64,000 nt of DNA from Sandaracinus amylolyticus (GCF_021631985.1 NZ_CP070225.1:10168001-10232000); one strand, 5' to 3'; positions 1-8,014 are shown, counted from the first letter of the stretch. The notes: generated from the letters alone by a model not told the origin. Numbers and translations are program-made.

Positions 1-297
1 AGCGTGATCGTGTACGGCCTCGCGACGGTCGACGTCGACGTGGAGATCCGCACGCTCATCGATCACCCCCGTCCTTCGGATCTCCGGGTGACGCTCACGA
101 ACCCGGTGGGCACCGAGGTCGTGGTGTTCGAGGGCGACGCCGAGCCCGGCTATGTCGAGCTCGACGGATCGGTGCGCGGTTTCTCGGGCGACGAGCAGGT
201 GAACGGCACCTGGACGCTGCGCGTCGCGGATCGCGCGAGCGGCGAGGTCGGCACCCTCGAGCGCTGGGCCATCGACGTCACGTCGCGCTGGGACTGA
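1..297 (+). CDS. C-terminal part of a protein ending in a proprotein-convertase P-domain
   Basis: The reading frame is already open at the first base, so the 5' end lies outside the window. The 98 visible residues match the C-terminal half of a P/Homo-B domain: a HPRPSDLRVTL strand, a GFSGDEQVNGTWTLRV segment and the closing RWAIDV strand. P-domains are beta-sandwich modules found next to subtilisin-like or other secreted peptidase domains, so the missing part is probably a secreted or cell-surface enzyme. That is family knowledge, since no catalytic part is visible. It converges on the phosphofructokinase gene, with a GC hairpin between the two stop codons. Confidence 0.75.
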   Translation, partial: SVIVYGLATVDVDVEIRTLIDHPRPSDLRVTLTNPVGTEVVVFEGDAEPGYVELDGSVRGFSGDEQVNGTWTLRVADRASGEVGTLERWAIDVTSRWD

Positions 298-305
298 GGT
301 TTCCC

Positions 306-322
306 GGGGGGCTCCGCCCCCC
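306..322 (+). terminator. Short GC hairpin between convergent genes
   Basis: A 7-bp perfect stem (GGGGGGC / GCCCCCC, loop TCC) starts 9 nt after the P-domain stop codon. A second small hairpin (CCGC TTC GCGG) follows near 334-344. There is no T-tract, so this is a candidate bidirectional 3' stabiliser or terminator rather than a textbook intrinsic terminator. Confidence 0.45.
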
Positions 323-382
323 TGTCGACCCCCGGCCGCTTCGCGGGCTCGTTGATTCGTTGCGACGAGGAGTGAGCCAGGC

Positions 383-1483
383 TCACTTCTCGTCGCCGAA
401 CACCGTGCCCATCGCGCGCGCCGTCTCGACCATCTCGCTCTTCGGATCGACGAGCTTCGGCTCCATGATCGCATCGGCGATCGGCATCGTCACGATCTCG
501 CCGCCGCGCAGCGAGACCATCCTGCCGAAGCCCTTCTCCGCGACGAGCTCCGCCGCCGCGCGCCCGAAGCGCGTCGCGAGGTTGCGATCGAAGCTCGAGG
601 GCGTGCCGCCGCGCTGGATGTGCCCGAGCACCGTCACGCGGATGTCCGCGCTCACGTAGTCCCGCAGCCCTTCCGCGACGCGCTGCGCCGCGCCCATCAA
701 GCGCGGCATCGCGCCGGCGCGCGTCTCGCCGATGCTCGCCTCGCCGCCGAGCGGCATCGCGCCCTCGCTCACGACGATGATCGAGTACTTCTGCTTCGCC
801 GCGCTGCGCTGCGCGATCATCCTCGCGATCGCCTCGATGCGATACGGGATCTCGGGGATGAGGATCGCGTCCGCGCCGCCCGCGAGCCCGGCGTGCAGCG
901 CGATCCATCCGGCGTGGCGCCCCATCACCTCGACGAGCATCACGCGATCGTGGCTCGCCGCGGTGTCGCTCAATCGATCGATCGCCTCGGTCGCGATGCC
1001 GACCGCGGTGTCGAACCCGAACGTCTGATCGGTCGCGCCGAGATCGTTGTCGATCGTCTTCGGCACGCCGACGATCGCCATGCCCTTCTCGAAGAAGCGC
1101 TGCGCGATCTTCATCGAGCCGTCGCCGCCGACCGAGATGATCGCGCCGAGCCCCATCTTGCGCATGTTCTCCATGACGCGATCGGAGATGTCGGTCTCGA
1201 TCTCCTTGCCGCTCTCGCTCTTCACGACGTAGCGGAAGGGATCGCCGCGGTTCGAGGTGCCGAGGATCGTGCCGCCGCGCGTCTGGATCCCGCGCACGTC
1301 CATCTCGGTGAGCCACCGATTGCCGTGCGGCGACTGGTACCCGAGGTCGACGAGGCCGTGGAACGCGTCCTCGATGCCGAGCATCTCGAAGCCGTGCCGG
1401 CCGATCCCCGTCTTCACCGCGGCGCGGATGACCGCGTTGAGCCCCGGACAGTCGCCGCCGCCCGTCAGAATGCCGACCTTCAT
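383..1483 (-). CDS. pfkA: 6-phosphofructokinase
   Basis: 366 residues. The start is set at MKVGILTGGGDCPGLNAV, the usual N-terminus of the family; the frame is open further upstream but that part has no family similarity. The enzyme phosphorylates fructose 6-phosphate at C1, the committed step of glycolysis, in the cytoplasm. The phosphoryl-donor motif is GGDGS (residues 119-123) and the substrate motif is PKTIDND (141-147), followed by MGRHAGWIAL and a PEIPY segment. Gly in GGDGS is associated with ATP use. Lys in PKTIDND is found in PPi enzymes and in some ATP enzymes. The combination argues for an ATP-dependent enzyme of the non-E. coli type, but donor choice is an inference. A TATGCT box ends 7 nt before the ATG and there is no clear Shine-Dalgarno sequence. 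Fructose-1,6-bisphosphatase, the opposing enzyme, lies 3 kb away. Confidence 0.93.
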   Translation of the reverse strand: MKVGILTGGGDCPGLNAVIRAAVKTGIGRHGFEMLGIEDAFHGLVDLGYQSPHGNRWLTEMDVRGIQTRGGTILGTSNRGDPFRYVVKSESGKEIETDISDRVMENMRKMGLGAIISVGGDGSMKIAQRFFEKGMAIVGVPKTIDNDLGATDQTFGFDTAVGIATEAIDRLSDTAASHDRVMLVEVMGRHAGWIALHAGLAGGADAILIPEIPYRIEAIARMIAQRSAAKQKYSIIVVSEGAMPLGGEASIGETRAGAMPRLMGAAQRVAEGLRDYVSADIRVTVLGHIQRGGTPSSFDRNLATRFGRAAAELVAEKGFGRMVSLRGGEIVTMPIADAIMEPKLVDPKSEMVETARAMGTVFGDEK

Positions 1484-1490
1484 CGAGGCG

Positions 1491-1496
1491 AGCATA
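1491..1496 (-). promoter_or_regulatory. -10-like box TATGCT for phosphofructokinase, leaderless arrangement
   Basis: On the minus strand TATGCT is followed by 7 nt and the ATG of the phosphofructokinase gene. With the usual -10 to +1 distance, transcription would start at or next to the A of ATG. The same spacing recurs at several genes in this window. Confidence 0.5.
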
Positions 1497-1526
1497 TAGA
1501 ACGCGCCGTGGTATGTGACCGGCGCC

Positions 1527-2201
1527 ATGGCGACCCGCCGCAAACGACCGGCACCGACGCCCTCTCCGCCCGAGCTCGAGACCACGGGCGACGACGAGAT
1601 CGCGCCCGTCGCCGCCGACGAGATCCGCGTCCGCCGGATCCACCGCCGCGACCTCAACCGGGTGTGGGAGTTCCTGAAGCTCGTCTTCCGCGACGTGAAC
1701 CGTCAGACGCTCGAGTACCAGCGCCCGCGCAGCAAGCAGCGCTTCATCGAGCAGTACGAAGAGGAAGGCATCGAGCAGCTCGTGTTCGAGGTCGACGGGG
1801 AGATCGTCGGCTACGCGGAGTGCGCGTTCGAGGTCACCGGCTCCGACAACTGGATCAACCCGCGCTTCTTCGAGTCGCGCGACATGCGCCCGCTCTTCGT
1901 CGAGGAGCTCGCGTCGCACCCGAGCTATCAAGGGCGCGGCGTCGGCATGTTCATGCTCGAGCAGCTGCAGCACCTCGCGCGCGTGCGCGGCTGCACGCAC
2001 CTCGTGCTCGAGGTCGCGGAGAACAACGACTCGGCGCTGAAGTTCTATCGCAAGCGCAACTTCTACAAGCTCGATGCCGCGATCTTCCTGGCGCAGAAGG
2101 TCGAGAGCGAGCCCGAGCTGCTCCCGCCGCGGAGGCTGCAGAAGAAGCGCGACGAGGACGAGCCCGAGGACGGCGAGAACGGCCCGGCGGAAGCGGGCTG
2201 A
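1527..2201 (+). CDS. GNAT family N-acetyltransferase
   Basis: 224 residues from the ATG at 1527; an in-frame GTG at 1515 would add four residues. The GNAT fold is visible from about residue 35: the VRRIHRRDL strand, the EVDGEIVGYAECAFE strands, then the acetyl-CoA pyrophosphate loop SYQGRGVG (the Q/R-x-x-G-x-G/A signature) and the C-terminal ENNDSALKFYRKRNFYK motif typical of aminoacyl acetyltransferases. The last 35 residues are a charged KKRDEDEPED tail. The acceptor cannot be predicted. It is divergent from the phosphofructokinase gene, with starts only 43 bp apart, so the two promoters overlap. Confidence 0.82.
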   Translation: MATRRKRPAPTPSPPELETTGDDEIAPVAADEIRVRRIHRRDLNRVWEFLKLVFRDVNRQTLEYQRPRSKQRFIEQYEEEGIEQLVFEVDGEIVGYAECAFEVTGSDNWINPRFFESRDMRPLFVEELASHPSYQGRGVGMFMLEQLQHLARVRGCTHLVLEVAENNDSALKFYRKRNFYKLDAAIFLAQKVESEPELLPPRRLQKKRDEDEPEDGENGPAEAG

Positions 2202-2294
2202 ACGCACTTCGAAAATCGGCTCGCCCGCTCAGGGCCTCCCGTCCGCGTGCTCCGCGCGCTCCCTGCGCCGGCGAGCACTCCAGCTGAAGTGCGT
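2202..2294. repeat. Stop-proximal hairpin repeat, family 1 (single copy)
   Basis: Begins directly after the acetyltransferase stop. It is bounded by a perfect 9-bp inverted repeat (ACGCACTTC / GAAGTGCGT) and holds the family hallmarks AAAATCGGCTCGCC at one end and GGCGAGCACTCC at the other, with a palindromic GC centre. Other copies lie at 6911-7195, 10642-10810 and 51290-51424. In all of them the AATCGGCTC end faces the stop codon of the gene it follows. Confidence 0.75.
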
Positions 2295-2422
2295 CTCCCG
2301 ATGCACGCGTCGTGTCTCCCCCGGAACACGACGCGCGCGGCGTGCCGCCGGATTCCCGAACGGATTCGCGAGCTCCCGGCGTGGCCACGTGCTTGCGACG
2401 ACGCCTCCTCGGAGGGTCGGTC

Positions 2423-3214
2423 ATGCGCACGGTGCTTCGCCTCGGTGTCTTCCTCGCGGTGCTCTCGAACGTCTCGGCTCCAGTGGCGCACGCGATCGTG
2501 CTGCGCGACGCGACGCAGACGACGACGAGCGACGCGTTCGCCGAGGTGATGGGCGAGCACGAGACGACGTTCCTCGTCGACCGCGCGCACGCGGGCCGCG
2601 CGCACAACGTCGCGCTCGCGGCGTCGCTGCTCGACGGCGTGGTGCTGGCGCCGGGCGCGGAGCTCTCGTTCAACGATCGCGTCGGGCCGCGCACGCTCGA
2701 GGCGGGGTTCCGCGAGGCGCCCGAGCTGCACGACGGTCATCTCCACGAGGGCGTCGGTGGTGGCGTCTGTCAGGTCGCGACGACGCTGCACATCGCGTCG
2801 CTCCGCGCGGGGCTCGAGATCGTCGAGCATCGCGCGCACAGCATCCCGCTCTCGTACGCGCCGGCGGGGCTCGACGCGACGGTGTCGTACGGGCGCATCG
2901 ACTTCCGGGTGCGCAATCCGTACGCGCACGCGGTGCGGGTGCGCGCGGTCGCGGTCGAGGGCGAGCTGGTGGTGCGCATCGAGGGCGCGCAGGCGCACGT
3001 GCCCGCGGAGGTCGAGGCGACGGTGGTGCGCACGATCGAGCGCAGCGAGACGCGGGTGGTGGACGCGGCGCTCGAGAACGGCGCGCGTGTGGTGCAGGAC
3101 CGGGGGCGCGACGGCGTGGTGGTGCGGGTGCGCGCGACGAGCGCGGACGGCACGCAGGTGGAGCGCACGGTGCGCTACGGCGCGTCGGCCCGCGTGGTGC
3201 GCGTCGGCGCGTGA
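2423..3214 (+). CDS. VanW family protein (exported)
   Basis: 263 residues with a GGAGGG ribosome binding site 7 nt before the ATG. The first 24 residues form a Sec-type signal peptide (hydrophobic core ending SAPVAHA). The body is a VanW domain: the LSFNDRVGPRT segment, then GVGGGVCQVATTLH, which matches the family hallmark GGGxCQxxTTL, and the closing PYAHAVRVRA region. VanW domains are named after an accessory gene of one vancomycin-resistance cluster, but most members have no link to resistance and their function is unknown. No VanR/S/H/A/X genes are nearby. An envelope role is inferred from the signal peptide. The stop codon abuts a TCA (TGATCA) belonging to a duplicated copy of the convergent neighbour's end. 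Confidence 0.8.
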   Translation: MRTVLRLGVFLAVLSNVSAPVAHAIVLRDATQTTTSDAFAEVMGEHETTFLVDRAHAGRAHNVALAASLLDGVVLAPGAELSFNDRVGPRTLEAGFREAPELHDGHLHEGVGGGVCQVATTLHIASLRAGLEIVEHRAHSIPLSYAPAGLDATVSYGRIDFRVRNPYAHAVRVRAVAVEGELVVRIEGAQAHVPAEVEATVVRTIERSETRVVDAALENGARVVQDRGRDGVVVRVRATSADGTQVERTVRYGASARVVRVGA

Positions 3215-3261
3215 TCAGGTGCGGTCGGCGGCGAGCGTTCAGGTGCGGTCGGCGGCGAGCG
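3215..3261. repeat. Tandem 23-bp duplication at the 3' end of the flippase-like gene
   Basis: A 23-bp unit beginning TCAGGTGCGGTCGGCGGCG occurs at 3215-3237 and again at 3239-3261 with one base between. The second copy encodes the last codons and stop of the minus-strand membrane protein. The first repeats that end, including a spare stop, beyond the gene. Confidence 0.9.
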
Positions 3262-4228
3262 CGGTGTTCGCGGCGCGGCTCTCGCGGGCGCCGCGATCGA
3301 GCAGCAGCAGCACGCCGCCGACGAGCGCGGGGACCTGACCCGTCACGTAGCCGAGCAGCGCGACGAGCACCGCGTCGCTGGTGGCAACGCCCGCGCCCGC
3401 GAGCAGCATCACCGCGACGCCCTCGCGCACGCCGACGCCCCCGATCGAGAGCGGCAGCAGGATCGCGATGGTGATCGCGTTGCCGACCGCGAGCAGCGTG
3501 GTGGTCGAGGCCGCGACGCCGAGCGACGCGCCGGTGGCGGCGAACACCGCGGAGATCGCGAGGTGGGTGACGATCCCGAGCACGAGCGCCGACGCGATGC
3601 GCGGAGCCGAGAGCTGCTGCGCCGCGAGCGCCTCCGCGATCTTCTCGACCCGACCGCGGATGGCCCGGGGGGCGATGCCGGCGAGGGCACGGGTGCGGGC
3701 CGGCGACGCCAGGAGGAACAGGCCGAGCATCGAGCCCGCGGCGATCGCGAGGGCGAGCGGCAGCGCGCTCGGACCGAGGCGATCGAGGGCGCCGAGCGGG
3801 GCGAGCACCGCGCACACCGCGGCCATGCCGACGAGGCCGAAGAGCTTCTCGACGAGGATCACGCCCGCGCTGCCCGGCATGTCACCGGTGCGGCGCGCGA
3901 CGTCGTAGGCGCGCCATCCGTCGAGCCCGGCGGTCGAGGGCGTGAACGCCCCGATGAAGCGCCCGATCAGGAACGAGCGCAGCAGCCAGGGCGCGGGCTG
4001 GCCCAGGCCCCGCGCGTCGAGCAGCACGCGCCACCGGGCGACGCCCGAGAGCACCGCCGCGAAGTGCAGGGCGACCGCGACCACGAGGGGAAGCGCCGCG
4101 AGCTGCCCGATACGCTCACCGAGCGCGTCCATGCCCTCGCGCTCGGCGATCGTCATCACGAGCCAGCCGAGGAGGCCGATCGAGATGGCCGCCTTCACGG
4201 CGAGCAGCAGCCGAGCGCGCTTCTGCAT
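3239..4228 (-). CDS. Flippase-like integral membrane protein (LPG synthase TM / UPF0104 family)
   Basis: 329 residues with a GAGGGGG ribosome binding site just upstream of the ATG. Many hydrophobic segments are visible (KAAISIGLLGWLVMTIA, LPLVVAVALHFAAVLSGVA, VILVEKLFGLVGMAAVCAVLA and several C-terminal ones). The family signature SFLIGRFIGAFTPSTAGLDGWRAY lies near residues 87-110 and GGVGVREG lies in the C-terminal half. Members resemble the membrane half of lysylphosphatidylglycerol synthase/flippase (MprF) without the aminoacyl-transferase half, and many sit beside glycolipid or dolichol-type glycosyltransferases. No such partner is adjacent here, so the lipid substrate is unknown. Confidence 0.8.
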   Translation of the reverse strand: MQKRARLLLAVKAAISIGLLGWLVMTIAEREGMDALGERIGQLAALPLVVAVALHFAAVLSGVARWRVLLDARGLGQPAPWLLRSFLIGRFIGAFTPSTAGLDGWRAYDVARRTGDMPGSAGVILVEKLFGLVGMAAVCAVLAPLGALDRLGPSALPLALAIAAGSMLGLFLLASPARTRALAGIAPRAIRGRVEKIAEALAAQQLSAPRIASALVLGIVTHLAISAVFAATGASLGVAASTTTLLAVGNAITIAILLPLSIGGVGVREGVAVMLLAGAGVATSDAVLVALLGYVTGQVPALVGGVLLLLDRGARESRAANTALAADRT

Positions 4229-4391
4229 GGAGCCCCCTCGCTACCTGCCGGGCTCCAGCGGGTCAAGCTCTCGTCGTGTGCCACGGCGTGTCGAGCGCGA
4301 GGAGGCACGGCGGGCTCGGTGGCACGGAAACCGACCGTGGTTGAGATCTTCGCGGGAAATCAGGGCGCGCGATGTGCCCGTGCACGCCACG

Positions 4392-4432
4392 AAAACGACG
4401 ACGCGCGAGACCGTTCCGGTCCCGCGCGTCGT
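4392..4432 (-). terminator. Rho-independent terminator downstream of fructose-1,6-bisphosphatase
   Basis: Reading the minus strand, a long stem (ACGACGCGCG then GACC, loop of 5 nt, one mismatch) is followed by CGTTTTCG. It starts 16 bp after the fbp stop and is the only hairpin of this kind in the window with a run of T behind it. Confidence 0.75.
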
Positions 4433-4447
4433 TGCGATCCTCCGGCG

Positions 4448-5488
4448 TCAGCGCGCGTCCTTCGCGAGGAAGCGCTCCGCGTCCGCGACGTCGTCCTTGC
4501 TCCCGATGAAGAGCGGCACGCGCTGGTGCAGCGACGTCGGCTCCACGTCGAGCACGCGCTGGCTCCCCGTCGACGCCGCGCCGCCCGCCGCCTCCGCGAT
4601 GAACGCCATCGGCGAGCACTCGTAGAGCAGGCGCAGCTTGCCCTCGGGGGCCTTGCGATCCCCGGGGTACGCGAACACGCCGCCGCGCAGCAGCGTGCGG
4701 TGGAAGTCCGCGACCAGCGATCCCACGTAGCGCATGCCGTAGGGCTTTCCGCCCGGCGCCTTGTCGCTCTTGAGCGTGTCGATCCACTCGGTCACGCCGG
4801 GCGACCACTTGCTGCGGTTGCCCTCGTTGATCGAGTACGTGTTGCCGCGCGTCGGCATCCGCAGGTTCTCGTGCGACAGGAAGAACTCGCCGACCAGCGG
4901 GTCGAGCGTGAAGCCGTGCACGCCGTCGCCGGTCGTGTAGACGAGCATCGTGCTCGAGCCGTAGATGATGTAGCCGGCCGCGACCTGCTTGTGCCCCGCC
5001 TGCAGGCAGTCCTTGTCGGTGCCGGGGCCGCTCGTGGTGACGCGCCGGTGGATCGAGAAGATCGTCCCGATCGACACGTTCACGTCGATGTTCGAGCTGC
5101 CGTCGAGCGGGTCGAACATCAGCACGTACTTGCCCTGCGGGTACTGCGGCGGGACGGGGATCGTCGTCTCGTCCTCCTCGCTCGCCATCACGCAGACGTG
5201 GCCGCCCGCTTCCACGCAGCGCACCAGGATCTTGTTGGCGAGCTCGTCGAGCTTCTGCACGGTCTCGCCCTGCACGTTCACCGCGCCGGTCGCGCCGAGC
5301 ACGTCGGCGAGCCCCGCCTTCGCGACCTTGCTCGCGATGACGCGCCCCGCGAGCGCGATCGCCTGGAAGAGCCCGGTGAAGTCGCCGCTCGCGCCCGGCG
5401 TGCGGCGCTGGCGCTCGAGGATGTGCCGGTCGAGCGTCCAGCCGAGCTCGTCACCGCTGCTCGGGCCCACCGATTGATTCGTGCTCAT
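4448..5488 (-). CDS. fbp: Class I fructose-1,6-bisphosphatase
   Basis: 346 residues. It hydrolyses fructose 1,6-bisphosphate to fructose 6-phosphate in gluconeogenesis. The start is set at MSTNQSVGPSS, a few residues before the first conserved segment. Recognised motifs are MASEEDE, the metal-binding DPLDGSSNIDVNVSIG segment near residue 120, KYVLMFDPLDG, then YVGSLVADFHRTLLRGGVF (substrate site) and the C-terminal YECSPMAFIAEAAGGAAS. The length is normal for the class I family. A purine-rich stretch (AGGAAGGCGAAGAG) precedes the ATG. It is followed by an intrinsic terminator, and the upstream gene in the same direction is a small membrane protein 20 bp away, so the two may be co-transcribed. 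Confidence 0.95.
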   Translation of the reverse strand: MSTNQSVGPSSGDELGWTLDRHILERQRRTPGASGDFTGLFQAIALAGRVIASKVAKAGLADVLGATGAVNVQGETVQKLDELANKILVRCVEAGGHVCVMASEEDETTIPVPPQYPQGKYVLMFDPLDGSSNIDVNVSIGTIFSIHRRVTTSGPGTDKDCLQAGHKQVAAGYIIYGSSTMLVYTTGDGVHGFTLDPLVGEFFLSHENLRMPTRGNTYSINEGNRSKWSPGVTEWIDTLKSDKAPGGKPYGMRYVGSLVADFHRTLLRGGVFAYPGDRKAPEGKLRLLYECSPMAFIAEAAGGAASTGSQRVLDVEPTSLHQRVPLFIGSKDDVADAERFLAKDAR

Positions 5489-5508
5489 CGCGTGTCTCTT
5501 CGCCTTCC

Positions 5509-6033
5509 TCAAATCCGTCGCCGCGCGGGGCGCGTGCTCGCGGCGTGCTCGGTCGCGCCGAGCGCGTCGTCGTCGTCGACCGCGACCCGGGCGCGCGGGC
5601 CGCGGGTCTCGCCGCCCTTGCCGCCGCCGGTGCCCTTCTTCGCGCCGCCGTCGTCGCTGTTGTCGAGCTCGACCAGCGAGCCGTAGACCCCGGCGATCGC
5701 CGGCAGGAAGAGCACCGGCAGCGACGTCCACGCGGCGCTCCCGACGCCCGGGAAGGGCAGCTGCACCGCCCCGTAGGTCGACCCCAGCCAGTACAGCAGC
5801 GCGCCGATGCCGACGCCGACGAGGCCCTTCAGCAGCGCCTCGATCCACGCGCCTTCGCGCCAGGGCGGCTTGCCCGCGAACACGCCGGTCGTGCCCGACG
5901 TGGCCATCGCGAGCAGGTACCCGAGCAGCCCGCCCGAGGTCACGACCCAGTGGAGCCCGTACTGGATGCCGGCTCCGATCGCGGCACCGAGCACGAGCCC
6001 CTTCAGCAGGCCGACCACGAGCCGCTTGAGCAT
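5509..6033 (-). CDS. Hypothetical glycine-rich membrane protein
   Basis: 174 residues, family not recognised. Four or five hydrophobic segments are visible (LVVGLLKGLVLGAAIGAGIQ, GLLGYLLAMA, ALLKGLVGVGIGALLYWLG, LPVLFLPAIAGVYGSL). They are followed by a polar tail from about residue 125 with DNSDDGGAKKGTGGGKGG, DDDD and a final RPARRR. The glycine zippers in the first segment resemble small pore or channel-like proteins, but that is only a resemblance. It lies 20 bp upstream of fbp on the same strand. A TACCCT box lies 6 nt before the ATG. Confidence 0.6.
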   Translation of the reverse strand: MLKRLVVGLLKGLVLGAAIGAGIQYGLHWVVTSGGLLGYLLAMATSGTTGVFAGKPPWREGAWIEALLKGLVGVGIGALLYWLGSTYGAVQLPFPGVGSAAWTSLPVLFLPAIAGVYGSLVELDNSDDGGAKKGTGGGKGGETRGPRARVAVDDDDALGATEHAASTRPARRRI

Positions 6034-6076
6034 GCGGCGAGGGTAATCGCCACATGTCCAGCGGCAAGCGAACCGT

Positions 6077-6871
6077 TCACCGTACCGAGTGCGAGAGCGC
6101 GCCCGGCTGGCCGGTCGTCACCTGCAGCTGCCCGACCGATTGCTGCACGCAGCGCTCGCTGTCCGTGCCCTGAAAGGGCGGATCGAGCGAGAGCCGCACC
6201 ATCCCGTCGCGGCCCCACTGCGCGCGCACCATCGCGCTCTCTCCGCCGGGCACGCACGCGCGGATCGCGCTCCGGCGCGCGTCGAGCTGGCCGCGGATCG
6301 CCTGGTCGACCGCGGGGTCCGCGCGCTGCGGCACCACGACGACCGGGCTCTCCGGGGTCGACGGCGTGGGCGCGGTCACCCGGCCCGGCGGGGGCGTCGC
6401 CTGCACGACGCGGCCGGTGGCGCCCGCAGGCGGCGTCGTCATCGCCCACTCGCACTGCGACGTGTCGCACGCGAGCTGGTACTGCGCGCTGCGCCCGCAG
6501 CCCGACACCTCACGCACGTTCTCGGTCGGTGCGGACACCACGAGGCGCTCGAGCGGGCACACCATCTCGTTCGCCGCGCGCATGTTCACCGGCATGATCG
6601 GCTGCCACTCGGCGTAACGCGCGCCCTGCACCAGCGCGTACTCGCGCACCACGCCGCAGCCCATCGTGGAGAACACACGATCCGAGACCTGGCGGATCCC
6701 GATCTCGCGCGCAGGGCACGAGGTGTGGCGCGATGCGACGGCCTGCAGGTTCTCGAGCCGTCGTGCGGTCGCGACCGGGGCGGGCGGCGGGTAGCCCGAC
6801 GACGAGCTGGTGCATCCCGCGACGGCGCTCGCGAACGCGAGGGCCACGAGCATCGATTGCTTCGTACGCAT
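6077..6871 (-). CDS. Cysteine-rich lipoprotein, function unknown
   Basis: 264 residues with a lipoprotein signal peptide (SMLVALAFASAVAGC, lipobox AVAGC), so it is probably anchored in an envelope membrane. Residues 40-140 carry eight cysteines with spacing suggestive of disulfides. A Pro/Thr-rich linker (ATPPPGRVTAPTPSTPESP) follows. The last 80 residues, with IRGQLDARRSAIRAC and a later paired Cys, resemble the C-terminal AgmX/PglI-like domain seen in many myxobacterial envelope proteins and also at the end of the kinase at 8977. That assignment is by eye and tentative. The upstream region holds three tandem 100-bp repeats. Confidence 0.65.
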   Translation of the reverse strand: MRTKQSMLVALAFASAVAGCTSSSSGYPPPAPVATARRLENLQAVASRHTSCPAREIGIRQVSDRVFSTMGCGVVREYALVQGARYAEWQPIMPVNMRAANEMVCPLERLVVSAPTENVREVSGCGRSAQYQLACDTSQCEWAMTTPPAGATGRVVQATPPPGRVTAPTPSTPESPVVVVPQRADPAVDQAIRGQLDARRSAIRACVPGGESAMVRAQWGRDGMVRLSLDPPFQGTDSERCVQQSVGQLQVTTGQPGALSHSVR

Positions 6872-6910
6872 GGCGTGATGCAGAGCATCACGCGCGCCAG
6901 CAGTTCAGCT

Positions 6911-7195
6911 GGAGTGCTCGCTGGCGGAGGGCCCGCACGGGAGCGTGCGGAGCACGCGGATGGGAGGGCCCGGAGCCGGCGAGCCGATGTTTGGACTCAG
7001 AGCATCAGCTGGAGTGCTCGCTGGCGGAGGGCCCGCACGGGAGCGTGCGGAGCACGCGGATGGGAGGGCCCGGAGCCGGCGAGCCGATGTTTGGACTCAG
7101 AGCATCCGCCGGAGTGCTCGCTGGCGGAGGGCCCGCACGGGAGCGTGCGGAGCACGCGGATGGGAGGGCCCGGAGCCGGCGAGCCGATTTTTGAC
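6911..7195. repeat. Three tandem copies of a 100-bp stop-proximal repeat, family 1
   Basis: GGAGTGCTCGCTGGCGG starts at 6911, 7011 and 7111, giving an exact 100-bp period. The first two copies are almost identical and the third is slightly shortened, running into the stop codon of the LuxR-type gene. Each unit contains GGGCCCGCACGGGAGCGTGC and ends GGCGAGCCGAT. The array occupies the whole interval between the LuxR-type gene and the lipoprotein start, so any lipoprotein promoter must lie in or beyond it. Confidence 0.9.
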
Positions 7196-7837
7196 TCAGA
7201 GCATGACGAGGCCGCGACGCGCCGCGATCACCACCGCCTCGGTGCGCGTGCCCGCGCCGAGCTTCACCAGGATGCCGTTCACGTGGAACTTCGCGGTGTG
7301 CTCGCTGATGCCGAGACGGCGCGCGATGCGGCGGTTCGAGAACCCGCCCGCGAGCAGCTCGAGCACCTCGTGCTCACGCGACGTGAGCTGCACCGGGGGC
7401 CCGTCGTCGCCCGTCGGCGGCGGAGGGCCGAGCGCGAAGTCGAGCACCGTCAGGCCGGTCGCGACCGCGCTGAGCGCGGCCACGAGACGAGGCCCGTCGG
7501 GACGGCGCATGACCGCGCCACGCGCGCCGCGCGCGAGGGCCGCGCGCGCCTGGGGCTCGCCCTCCGCGAGCACGACGCTCGGGATGTCGAGATCGGCGAC
7601 CGGCTGGAGGCCGGCGTCGAGCCGTGCGCGCGACTGGCGATCCCCCCCGTCGGGGCTGATCGCGCCGGGATCGAGCAATGCGACGTGCGCGTCCTCGGCG
7701 CGCTCCACCACGCGCACCGCAGTTTCCTTGGCGAGGCTGGCAGCGAGCGCTTCGCGTACCAGGGGATCGTCCGCGACCACCAGCACACGGAGCGCTTCGC
7801 CAGGGTTGGGCCGCCGGATCTTCGAATTGGCCGACAC
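7196..7837 (-). CDS. LuxR/NarL-type response regulator
   Basis: 213 residues from a GTG at 7837 (VSANSKIRRPNPG). The N-terminal 120 residues look like a receiver domain (LRVLVVADDPLVREALAASL at the start, then VALLDPG and a VMRRP near the normal Lys position). The usual phosphoacceptor Asp environment is poorly conserved, so phosphorylation is uncertain. The C-terminal HTH is clear: LTSREHEVLELLAGGFSNRR, IARRLGISEHTAKFHVNGIL, then KLGAGTRTEAV. No histidine kinase is adjacent. It is divergent from the trypsin/PDZ protease across 177 bp, which may hold both promoters. Confidence 0.82.
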   Translation of the reverse strand: MSANSKIRRPNPGEALRVLVVADDPLVREALAASLAKETAVRVVERAEDAHVALLDPGAISPDGGDRQSRARLDAGLQPVADLDIPSVVLAEGEPQARAALARGARGAVMRRPDGPRLVAALSAVATGLTVLDFALGPPPPTGDDGPPVQLTSREHEVLELLAGGFSNRRIARRLGISEHTAKFHVNGILVKLGAGTRTEAVVIAARRGLVML

Positions 7838-8014
7838 AGTTCCAGAACCTGCGGCTGGACGCCCTGGTGTCAACGGTAGGACGTCTCGTGGACGCCCCTC
7901 CCCGAGCAGCCGGGCACGTGCTGCCTCGTGGGGCGATGCGCCGCACCTGCTCCCACGAGCACCCTCGGTCGCGTGGTGGCTCTCGTATTCCCGAGCCGCC
8001 GAGGAGAGTGCGTG

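Noticed and set aside
2423..3214. Vancomycin-resistance gene (VanW).
   Set aside because: The domain name comes from one cluster; no van regulatory or ligase genes are nearby and most VanW proteins are unrelated to resistance.
6911..7195. CRISPR or insertion-sequence remnant.
   Set aside because: Copies are head-to-tail without spacers, contain no transposase fragment, and belong to a repeat family found elsewhere in the window.
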